Positions 34,714 to 45,317 of a stretch of DNA of 64,000 nucleotides are shown piece after piece. The stretch is from Phanerochaete sordida (Eukaryota; Basidiomycota; Agaricomycetes; Polyporales; Phanerochaetaceae), in the NCBI GenBank assembly GCA_019973155.2, contig BPQB01000019.1:186001-250000 (forward strand). Reading direction: 5' to 3'. The position numbers and the translations under genes are program-made. Each line of letters starts with the position of its first letter. The stretch's first letter is position 1. A model generated the notes under the pieces. The model searched no databases. It saw nothing but the letters and a program-made list of their open reading frames with translations, and was not told the origin of the DNA.

Positions 34714-36141
34714 CGCTGAGGAGACATAGTTTTGCACCGCTCTATAGTACATGCTGGTCGTGAATATCGCACGGCGTGTTTAACGGAGGCTTACGCTTCT
34801 CTGGCCCATGTACGAGGGTCATCTAAGACCGTTTTTGAGGTGGTCTGAAACATTCTCGGTATATTGAAAGATTATGATCGAGAGGATCGAGGAGAGAGCT
34901 CGAGGCGGAGCAGTGCGTTATCCCTTTCTGCGGCGGCTTGAGATCTTTGTAGAAGAATTGCACCTCTACGGATCAGACCGAGAGAGGCATGGCAATGCTC
35001 GCTTGACGTTAGCCAGCAGCTCCGATCACGGGGTAAGGCAGAAAGGCAGCTGAAGCCATTATCTGAAATTGCTTGCTGCTCCACAAGACAGCGCGATGAC
35101 TAGAAGAAGAGCGTTGAGGGGGTGGGAGACTAAGTTCAAGACCCCATGCCCTTGTGGGTTATAGCATCCGTGGGGCCAGGAGGCGTACGCGTGTCAGTTT
35201 GGAACGCCAATGGCGGTATCAAGGGCTCCGATGTTGTTCGCGAGTGGAACACAGCTTGGACCATGGCCCTCAAGGCGATTCATGATGCTGTCGCCATTTC
35301 GGCTAAGGAAGCTCATGCAGAACTCCCATGCGAGCTCCGGAAGTCAGATTTTGTTTACTTGTGGTAGTCAGTCTCTTGTCAAAGGCTTTGAGTGAGCAGC
35401 GGTGGGGTGGGACATACGGACCATAACGTACATACGCAGTCAGCTGACTTGCCGTGGCTGGATGTTTCGGAGCACTTGCATGGTAAGCCTCCAAAGTTGA
35501 CATCGACCGTCGCCAGCCAGCGTTGCCGCGCCCGCTTCGCTGCAATGACCTGGACCCGTCCTCCAGGCAGTGAGCAGCGCACACTCGTCTTGTCTATCTG
35601 CGTGCATGCAGTCAACTGGGATTGCTCAGACCGGTCAGGAGGGAAAGGAATCTGACGGCGGACGGAAGCGGACGGGCGGAGCGCTACAGCAGCGCCGAGG
35701 GGATGTCGAACTGTGGTGCATGGAAATCGGGATATATCGCACGGTAATGAGCCGCATCGCACCGGATCCGTGAACGGATCCGTGTAAAAGGGCCACATGA
35801 TACTTACAAGGATGTGGAAAAGGCCACAGCACGGTGCAGTGAATAGTCGAAGGGGAGGGAGGGGCGATACATTGGCTATTAGCTGAAGCAACAAATGACA
35901 CAAAGCGAGGGGCGACGGAAAGGATACAGCGGGGCGAGAACAGAGACGTCAGATTGGTTCGTAAGGCGTGGCCAGTCCGTAGGGCTGCCAAGAGAATACA
36001 CCGAGCGACGTGGGGAATAGGACAGCATAACGGGGTCGTACGAGGCTTGCTAACCAAGAGACAGAGATGCGAGAGCGGGGGTGCAGACATAATTATAGGA
36101 CAAGAGGGACAAGAGGGACAGGACAAGGAGGGAGGAGTGGA
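34714..36141. other. 1.4-kb region without recognised gene
   Basis: Short open frames on both strands (for example 35146-35367 plus, 35379-35903 minus) show no domain, splice continuity or codon bias. A GGATCCGTGAACGGATCCGTG short direct repeat lies at about 35763-35783. The right end should hold the 3' region of the forkhead gene. Confidence 0.45.
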
Positions 36142-38891
36142 TCACCAGTACCGCGAGGGACTTGGCAGGCCAGGGCTGTCATACATGGAGCCGCGCTTCC
36201 CGAAGAGCGAGCTGCCGGGGCTGTCCTGCAGACTGAAGTCTTGCGAGTTGAGGCGGTTAATCTCGTCCTCAAGGAGCGCGGCGGGGTTGTACGGGTCCAT
36301 GAAGTGCGCCGACGGCGTCCGGAAGGGCGAGTCTACGCCACCGAAGAGGCGCTTGGGCGTGAAGGGTGACATGTCGATTCCGTGGTGCCCCTTGTGGCCC
36401 GAGCTGCCCTTGCTCGGCGTCGTACGCTTTCGGGACGGCGTGCGCGGGTCGGGTAGAGTGAGCGAGCTATCATCGGGCGGCGGCATGCCGGATAGAAGGG
36501 GCGCTTGTGGAAGGAAGACTGCCGCAGGCGGAGGATCCAGGTTGGACTTGTAGTGTGCTAGACTAGGTGACGGGCTCATATGTAGTCCACGATGAGATAT
36601 CGGTGTTCGCTGCGGCGAAAGCTGGACAAGATTGCCGGACGTCGTACGCTTGCGAGGCGGTGTGCAAGGCCTAGCTGGGGGTGTCGAGGGTCGAGGGAAG
36701 TTAGCAGTGTCCGGTGTAGGATACATGAGCATGGGGCTAGGTGACCGCACTCGCTCTTTCCCTTTGCCAATCTTACGACGTGCTGTCGTAGGAGACTCTG
36801 GAGCTTCCGGTAGTGTGAATGGAAATCCCTAGGTGTCCTTGAGCTCGAGTTAAAACTATTCAAGTTGGTGAAACTTACCTTCTTCTTTGAGCGTGTAGTG
36901 CTCTTTATGGGGGTTACCGGCTTGCTACTGCCAACCTTGAACGCTAGGCTGGAACTCAGGGCATCAATGGTCCCAGGCGATGCCAACCACTGCGCGGTGA
37001 GCTTATCAACTTCATCTTCAGTATCTGCGGCGGTATTTCCCGGTGTCTTGCGAATCGCCAAGTCGCCAGCACTAGAACCACCCACTGAAGAAAGTGGCGG
37101 ACTTGAAGCAGAACTTGATGATGAAGTCAACTCTGGTAAAGAGGACGAGGACGAGGGAAGCATCTTGGCTTTGCTTGGCTCTGGTGAAGCTGTTTGCGCT
37201 ACGCTAGAAGCCGGGGGTCCCGTCTCTACCGAGCCTGCTCGGGAGACGGCAGCCGAAGATGGACGTGATAGGGACATTGCACGATGATACGCAGAGTTGG
37301 GAGGGAGAGGAGGGAAGAGCGAATCTGCCGATACGGCCGATGTGGGGGCTGGTGTTGGTGCTGGCACTGGGGCTTGGATTGGTACCGGGACCGGCGGCGG
37401 CGGCGGCGGAGGTCGAGGAACGTAGGGCTGATAATATGGCTGTTGCTGAGCGTTTGCATACATTGGCGCGTAGAAAGGCGGTAGAATTGGTGCAGGATAT
37501 GAGGCTGTGGAGAATGGCGTGGACTTCATGCCAAGCTCATTCTCCCCCATCCGACGTCGCCGCTTTCCGTCTCGTGTAAGTGTATCATCCAGGGTAGGCT
37601 TGCGCTTTGGACCAGTTTTCGCAGCTGCTTGCTTCGGTTTGGCCATATCGACGCACAAAGACTTCCTGAATCCACCGTTCGCAAAACACGGTATATCGCA
37701 ATCCCAGATGGCCCAGAGACTCTTGCCTTCATTTCGTCCACGAGTGATCTTGCGGAAGACGGCCATAGTGCTCAATGAATGTCTGATGGAGTTCATCCAG
37801 GTTTGTTCGCCACGCGTGTAGAATGGGTATACAGTCGTGATCCATTCGTAGATATCCTGCAGTGTGAGACGATGTTCGGGTGACGAAAGAATAGCTTGCC
37901 CGATAAGGGCAGCATAAGAGAAGTCAGGTTTCTCTTTCAAGTAGGGTCCTGGCGGCAATGAGTATGGCAGGTCGTCAAGTTCGTCTTCTTCCGAATCGGG
38001 TGCGTCTCGCATCGGACCGGGAGAGGATACGATATTCACAATCCGTGCCGGACTAGATTGTGGGGTTGAGGTATGTGATGAGGAGGGTTGGGAGAGTATG
38101 TGGCGATTGACTGGCGTTTTGGGGGGACGAGCAGGAGCTCTAAAAGCTGCAGTGCGACTCGATCTCCTCGGGGTTTCAGGGGCCGCGTTGGCAACCACAT
38201 CCTGCAAGTCCATGAAGCCAATACACGTCTCCAGTAGCGCATGAAGGACTAACCAAAGACACTTGCGAAGATGACGCTTCGCCGATGACCCTCTCGCTGT
38301 AGTACTTGTAGTGGTGCGGAGTACCCGGCATCAGCTGCAGCGCGGCTTGCGCGTCAGATATCTCCAATGAAGATATGACGCGTCAGACTCACTTGAGGAG
38401 TTCTACTGCGCGAGGGTGTGACGCTGTGTGCCTGAGATACGCGTCGGCTGTCTCGAGATTGAGACTTGGACTCTGTGGGAATGGAATAGGAGCCCAGACA
38501 TAAAATTTCGGTTTAAATACGAGTAGGAGAGCGGCGAACCTCGTCTCTCCCTCTTCGCCTGCCTGCTTTTGCCCTCCAACACCCGTTCCATGGTATCCAT
38601 AGGCCGTCCCGAGATGGTATGCTCGACCGGCTCGGCCTTGACCGGGGTCCTTGGTGGTGTGGGCGAGTTGTTCCTTCGCCCGCTGCCGGAGTGTGACATT
38701 GTACTACGCGATCTTCGCAGCGTTCGGTCCTGATTGGTCGTTTCTGGTAGCGGCTGAGAGCTGCTGCCTTGGGATAAATATGCTCGCATCTGCTCCGTGT
38801 GCAACACGAGGTCTTCACGCGTCAGACCGAGGGTGCGCAACAGAGAAGAGATAGGAGAAGCAGGGTTTTGTGAGGAGGGAGGGTCGGCCAT
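36142..38891 (-). CDS. Forkhead (winged-helix) transcription factor
   Basis: Predicted exons 38540-38891, 38393-38472, 38263-38361, 36879-38201, 36142-36828 encode 846 aa. The forkhead domain lies at about residues 270-355: KPDFSYAALIGQAILSS, LQDIYEWITTVYPFY, WMNSIRHSLSTMAVF and KSLWAIWD, the helix-3 recognition region being NSIRHSLS. The tail is Pro/Ser-rich with many S/T-P sites, fitting CDK-regulated fungal forkheads that control mitotic gene clusters (inference). The start is uncertain: an ATG at 38213 gives a shorter protein, but it sits in a phase-0 intron that joins upstream exons (MADPPSSQNPASPISSLL...) to DVVANAAPETPRR in frame. One upstream donor is weak (GTTCGC). Divergent from the adaptin gene. 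Confidence 0.83.
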
Positions 38892-39155
38892 CGTCGTGTA
38901 TCACAGAAATAAAGGCAGGATGGCGACGGAGACGGAGGGGAGAGATGAGGCCAGGTCGCGGTTTCGCACAGTTCAAGGTCAGTAGGCCGCAGACCCGCAA
39001 AAGGAAGCGTGACACGACGGGCGCCGTCACCACCCCTAGACGCGCTGTCGTCACCGAGCGCCCGTCACGCTCGGGGCGTCGGTCGCTTAGGCGCTTGCGC
39101 ATACCCTGAAACCGTACACGATCTCTGAGCACGCTGTTCACGACAGCGAGCAGGC

Positions 39156-42100
39156 ATGCCATACCACAACCTTAAGGGTGTGTACCACGTCGCTTTACTT
39201 CCTCGCTTGCGCTAACTCCGTCCCCCAGCCCTCATCAAGGGTATCCGAGCCTGCAAGGTACACTTATCCCGCAGCTCGCACTGACAGCATGATCTCATCC
39301 GCGCTATAGACTGTCGCCGACGAGCGAGCCCTCATCAAGCAAGAGTCTGCGGCTATCCGGGCGTCCTTCAGAGAAGAAGACTCCTATGCCAGACACAACA
39401 ATGTCGCCAAGCTGCTCTACATCCACATGCTCGGCTCGGAGGCCCACTTCGGTCAGATGGAGTGCCTGAAGCTCGTGGCGAGCCCTCGCTTTGGAGACAA
39501 GCGACTGGGATACCTAGGAATTATGCTTTTACTGGATGAGAGTCAGGAGGTGCTTACGCTTGTTACGAACTCCCTCAAAAAGTGCGTGTCGCGCCTCCTA
39601 CTGCCATGCGCGCTCGCTTACGTCCGTTGCAGTGACATGAACCACACGAATATGTATGCTGTCGGGCTCGCGCTCTGTACATTTGCAGATATTGCGTCGG
39701 AGGAGATGTCGCGAGATTTGGCGAACGAGATCGAGAAGCTGCTAGGGTCGAGCAACACCTACATTCGGAAGAAGGTGCGCGGTGTAGCCCTCGTGACAAG
39801 ACGATCTTACTCACTCCCCCAAGGCCGCCCTCTGCGCACTCCGAGTTGTCCGCAAAGTCCCTGAGCTGAGCGATCACTTCGTCTCAAAAGCGAAGAATCT
39901 ATTGGCCGACCGAAACCATGGAGTGCTGCTTACAGCAATTACACTCGTCATTGAGATGGTCCAGGTCGATCCCGCATGTCTGGAAGAGTTTAGGAATGTG
40001 AGTGCCTAACGCTCATAAACACACCGTCTTGTTGACATCTGTTAAAGGCCGTGCCACTACTTGTACGACACCTCAAAGCTCTCGTGACAACTGGCTACAG
40101 CCCGGAGCACGACGTTTCAGGAATCACCGATCCATTCCTTCAGGTCAAGATCCTTCGGCTGCTTAGGCTGCTTGGAAAGGGAGACGTACAAGCAAGTGAG
40201 ACGATGAACGATATCCTGGCTCAGGTACGTCTCGCGATGGAATATATACTGACGCATACGCTGATCGAACGTTTAGGTCGCTACAAACACCGATGGCAGC
40301 AAGAATGTCGGAAACTCTATCCTCTACGAGACTGTCTTGACCGTGCTGGAGATCGAGGCCGACAGCGGTCTTCGGGTAATGGCCATCAACATACTTGGAA
40401 AGTTCCTCAGTAACCGAGACAACAACATCCGGTACGCCCGCCTTTTGTTCCCGTACTCTGCGCGGCGTCGTTCTCAACACCAGTCAGATATGTCGCCCTG
40501 AATACTCTGAACAAAGTCGTCACGATCGACACCAATGCTGTCCAGCGTCACAGAAACATCATCTTGGACTGCCTCCGAGACGGCGATATTTCCATCCGTC
40601 GCCGAGCCCTCGAGCTGTCATACGCGCTCATAAACGAAGGCAACGTCCGGATACTGATACGAGAACTCCTGGCCTTCCTCGAAGTCGCCGATGACGAGTT
40701 CAAGCTAAGCATGACGACCCAGATCAGCCTCGCTGCCGAGCGATTTGCGCCAAACAGGCGGTGGCATATCGATACTTTCCTTCGTGTCCTGAAGCTTGTG
40801 AATTTCTTTTTCGCCATCTTGACACGCACGGGGTTGCTGATGTGTTTATAGGCTGGCAACTTCGTGCGCGAAGAGATCCTGTCCGCGTTCATCCGCCTTG
40901 TCGCGCATACGCCTGAACTGCAAGGCTACACGGCATCAAAGTTGTACACAGCCCTAAGAGCGGATATATCGCAGGAGTCTCTGACACTGGCAGCAACATG
41001 GGTGATCGGAGAGTATGGTGATATACTGCTCGAGGGCGGCCTTGTTGACGAGGACCAGCCGAAGCCCGTATGTTGCCACCTCGCACTTATTTCCCACTAC
41101 TCACGAGAGACTTCTCAGATATCCGATGTGGAGTTGCTCGACCTCCTCGTCTCTGTTCTGGACTCCCCCTACGCCAACTACCTGACCCGGCAATTCGTCC
41201 TGACTGCGTTGACGAAGATCTCCTCAAGGCCGACTACGTCAGCGGCACAGCAGGAGCGGATACAAACGCTGCTGGCAACGTACACGACGAGCCCTGAATT
41301 GGAGATTCAGCAGCGCGCAGTCGAATTTGCCAACTTGTTCAACCTGGGAGAGATCCGCGCCGGAGTCCTGGAGCGTATGCCCGCGCCAGAGCTGAAGCAG
41401 ACTGTCATTGGCGTTGTCAGTGAGAACAAGCCGGTTGGCTCGCTGCAGCCTAGCAAGGATGTGAGATGATCGATTCTCCGTGTGCGACTTGGCCCTGACG
41501 GTTCACAGGACAACCTGCTGGGAGATGATATCCCTTCGACCCCTGCCCCCAACGGCGCCGCCGCTGTCCCAGTGCAGAGCAACCACGACCTCCTCGCCGA
41601 GATCTTCGGCAGCTCATCCGCGGAGTCCGTACCGGCTGCCGCGCCCGCAGCACCTGCTCCCAAGAGCACAGTGAACGACATCCTCGGCCTCTTCGACTCG
41701 CCCGCCCCGGCGGCGGCATCACCAGCCCCTGCAGCTGCCGCGCCATCGGCGTTCAGCCTCCCTCAGACATCGACGCCTCCGCCCCAAGCGCAGCCTGCCG
41801 CGCCGAAGCTGACGTCCTACCCGGCGTACGACAAGAATGAGCTGAGGATATCGCTGACGCCGCAGACCTCGCCGCAGCGTCCTGGCATCGTGAACATCCT
41901 TGCGCGCTTCCAGGTAACGGGCAGCACGCCCGCGGTTGGCTTGAACTTCCAAGCCGCCGTGCCGAAGGTGAGACTTGCTCCCGATCATCTGTCGAGATTG
42001 AGACTCACTAGTAGTGCGCTGTAGTCCCAACAACTTCAGATGCTGCCTATGTCCAGTCCAGACGTGCAGCCGGGTGCCGTCGAGACACAGCAAATGCGGG

Positions 42101-42284
42101 TCATTGCTCCTGTCGGCGTATGTGGTGCCCTCAGCCGTGCTTTCCGAGTGTCGAACTGATGGCTCCTTTCTAGGCCAACGTGCGCCTGCGGCTAAGGATA
42201 TCCTACTCTCTGGGCGGAAACCAGATCCAGGACCAGGTCGACTTCGCTAGCTTCCCGGCGGGCCTCACGGGCAGTGCATCATGA
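39156..42284 (+). CDS. APL4: AP-1 complex subunit gamma (gamma-adaptin)
   Basis: Thirteen predicted exons: 39156-39177, 39229-39257, 39310-39581, 39633-39774, 39824-39997, 40048-40224, 40277-40431, 40488-40797, 40852-41067, 41119-41460, 41509-41967, 42025-42117, 42174-42284 (833 aa). Gamma-adaptin is a large subunit of the AP-1 clathrin adaptor, sorting cargo between the trans-Golgi and endosomes. The trunk starts [29 protein letters not shown] and has the conserved [38 protein letters not shown] and [16 protein letters not shown]. An Ala/Pro hinge (with DILGLFDSP) leads to the C-terminal ear domain ([10 protein letters not shown]...[10 protein letters not shown]). Length and layout match the family. 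Start exon is 22 nt. Confidence 0.95.
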
Positions 42285-42589
42285 TGGAGACGTACAGTTC
42301 ATAGACGGGTCCCTTACTGCTTTCTCTTCTCTATGTTGTTGGCACATTTGTACATTTGCAGGTTCACACCGTGTACTTGTCGATACGGACCATATACCAT
42401 TTCTGAACAGTCAAGTCGTACAGAGAAGGATAGAAGTATGATCTCCCGAGAGGGGGGGGGGCTTATGTCCAAAAGCCAGGTCGGTCATCGGTGTGTCGAT
42501 TCCCGGTAGCTCGGTGAGCTACCAGACAGGGCTGCTGGCTTGCAGTCAGCTCGAGGAGTCGTAAGCACAGCTGTAGGCGAGCACGATCT
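42285..42589. other. Convergent spacer
   Basis: About 300 bp between the adaptin stop and the F-box gene stop. Contains a G-run near 42455. No gene is seen. Confidence 0.5.
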
Positions 42590-45090
42590 TCATATTTCCA
42601 CGGAGGCATCCAGAGCATCCGTGAAAACCAACGGTGCGTGTTTCTCCCGGGAAATGATCCTGAAATCGGTATCTGGGTGGTTCTCATGCTCTTTCGAGAG
42701 CAGGTAGACGAAGGCATCACGGTACTTGGAGTAACGCGTCGTCTGGGTGGCGTACCAGTAGTCTTGCTCATCGTCATCATCGTGGCTGCGGAATGTGTCA
42801 GAGAGATACAACGCAACTTTAGAAAGAGCGAGAAGACTGACAGCAACTCAAAATGGCGGGCGAGCTCTGGCTTTTCGCCGCGCCAAATGCGTCCTTGCGG
42901 ACAACGAGAGCAATTTACAGGCCTCGTATCGTTTTCTGAGTCGGCACGTATCGCGTCGGCGTGATCCAGTTCGGCTTCACTCACCGCAGCAACCATCGCC
43001 TCATCGGCGACGATGAGGTTGGAAGCCTGGCAGGGAGCGAAGCAACAATGACGATACTGCAAGCTCACGGTGAGTACTTGCTACAGCGAAGGCGGATGAA
43101 ACTTGCGCGTACCGCTGCGAACCAAGTCATGATGGCAAAGCCAGAGGCCTCACGGATGCACGCGTTGCACGCGAGCCTGACGGGCGACTCGTTCAGCTGA
43201 TCGATGGTGGCCCGCGCGGGGTCGAATCCGCATTTCTTAATGACAGTGAGAATGCTTAACGTTTTAAAGAAAGTGCGCGGGTTCCAGAAAAGCCCTGTCA
43301 GCGTTTCCGCCGCGATGACGTTGTAGGTGTCGCCAGCAAGTGTTGGAGGGCCCCAGCAGTGATGGTCCATGTCGCAACGGTGGACCAGCGGGTCGCACGG
43401 TGCGTTCAAAGTGACGCATTTTCGACATGTAAAACCCGCGGCTACGGCAAGGGAGAGAGGATCAGTGTCGGGGTCTATGCCGGGGACTTGTTCCGTGATG
43501 CGCCGTGCTATGGAGGACCTGCAGTCCTCCTTCCAGCGCTCTGCGAACGCCGCCAAGATGCCGTCGTCGCGCAGGAAGTCAAAAGAGCTCGCGTCCACCT
43601 GCTGAGAAGCCGGGCTGTCGATTATCTGGCGCAGTTCGGGGACACCTATAGCGATGTCGATATCTGAAGGTTCTCCGGGTCGATAGGTGTATAGCTTTGG
43701 GAGGGCTTCGCTAAATGCCGTCAACCGTGTGCGAAGCCTTATTATGTGCTCTTCGTGCAAGCGGAGCTCTTTTGCCTTCTCTAAGAGCCCGATGATAGTC
43801 GGCGCAATGGTTCGCCATGCTAGAAAGCGTTTGTCAGTAGAAGTATAACGCAAGATGGTTATTCATGCAGCTTACTGCGCTCTGTGAGGGCTCGAGCTTG
43901 CCGCACGACGGGTAAGGCCTGGAACTCGGCCTTGTCCGAGCAAGATAGCAGCATATATTCGTCATACCAGCCTGCCTCCTTCAGTTGCTCTAGGATACTG
44001 CGACAATGATTAGAAGGTTTGTCGACAGCATGATAGTCGGAAAAGATTACCTCGCATGGCGAGCGTCCCGGAGGTGGACCAGCTCCCAGTACCTGTCCAC
44101 CCTCTTGATGGCGAACCAGCCTTTGAATGCAGTAGCGCTCTGCCACACAAATTAGACATATGCGAGACAATTTCAAGGATGTCTAACGCACCTCACGCCA
44201 TCGCTCAAGGAGCACTGTTCGCTCGGCCAGGTACGCGGACCTTGCATCCACTGTCATGTCTTCCAGCTTCGCGTTGAGCTCTTTCATATCTGTGTAGAGG
44301 ACGGAACCGTCTTTGGGCTCTCCGCCGTCTACACACAGGTTAGCGCCGCAGAGTGCCACGGACAGAATACATACAAGCAGGATCGATCCATGTCGGGAAA
44401 ACCTGGTAGCATTTTAGCCCTCGGACAGCCGGGGAGAGCTCTATGGGTAGGCCGTTGCCGATAGATAGTCGCGGACTGAACGTCTTCGACTTAAACTTTC
44501 CCCCGAGTCTAAGAGGGAAACCGATCAGAGGGCTGCCGGGACACAAACAAAATCCGAAGTGGCTCACATCGCGTCCTGGCACCGTTTGCAGCACCGCACC
44601 CACTTGTCCCAGAAAATCCACTTTGTGTTTACCGTGCCGCATTCCTAAATCGCGCATACAGCATCAGTGGACGTTTCTCACGCGCACGCGCACCAAACAC
44701 GCACATAGCACCGTGAGCAGAAGACCAGGTTCGCCACCGCGGGGTGGGCCACGCCCTCCGGACACTCGGGCAAACCATCCACGTTACGCCACGCCGCCCT
44801 CCAGAGCGCGGCGTTCCGCCGGGCCATAAGCATGGCACGAAACTCCTTGTTGGTGCGCGCGAGGTGCAGCAGGTCGAGGGGCTCGAGGTAGGACAAGACC
44901 TGGGAGCGGGTCAGCACGCGCCACATGCGGGGCCGGCGGTGCGCACCTCGAAGATAACGTCGAGTGGCATGCCGAGCATGTTCTGCAGCCGTCCGCGGAG
45001 CCGCCTGGGGGCCTTGGTCGCCTGTGCGGCCTCCGTGTGGGCCTTCTCTGCGGAGCCATTGGGTTTCTATTTTTTGACCTGGCGAGGCAT
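42590..45090 (-). CDS. F-box/cysteine-motif protein with an early in-frame stop
   Basis: Predicted exons 44947-45090, 44705-44899, 44568-44644, 44375-44508, 44192-44328, 44051-44139, 43876-43997, 43113-43819, 42848-43056, 42590-42785 would give ~669 codons. The N terminus MPRQVKK is followed in frame by TAG at 45067-45069 and then by a homologous continuation (KPNGSAEKAHTE). Translation must restart at a later Met (for example ML just before GMPLDVIFE), or this is a recent pseudogene. The rest is intact: F-box (LSYLEPLDLLHLARTNKEFRAML), C-x2-C-Y-E-C then WDKWVRCCKRC, a central domain (KLYTYRPGEPSDIDIAIG; FTCRKC...HRC; LACNACIREASG) and an acidic DDDDEQDYWY tail. Probable SCF adaptor; targets unknown. 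Confidence 0.65.
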
Positions 45091-45317
45091 GGTAAAGATG
45101 ATGGTAGGATCAAAGAGGGCTGAGCGCCACACGAGCGGGATATACGGCTGTGGCCACTCGAGGCAAAGCGTGGCTTCCACAATGCCATCTGTTTGAAAAT
45201 GCAGCCAGTGGCCCACGCAGCCACCCGTCGGACACAACCAGCAAAACTTGTCGTTACACTGATGTATAAGTATAAGAATATAGCGTCGATATAGTAGCGT
45301 CCAAAACCCAAGCCTCA

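Noticed and set aside
36576..38213. Forkhead gene starting at the ATG at 38213 with the upstream 38400-38891 ORF as a separate gene
   Set aside because: Upstream exons splice in phase to the forkhead exon, and the upstream ORF alone has no domain and no good end. Kept as an alternative start only.
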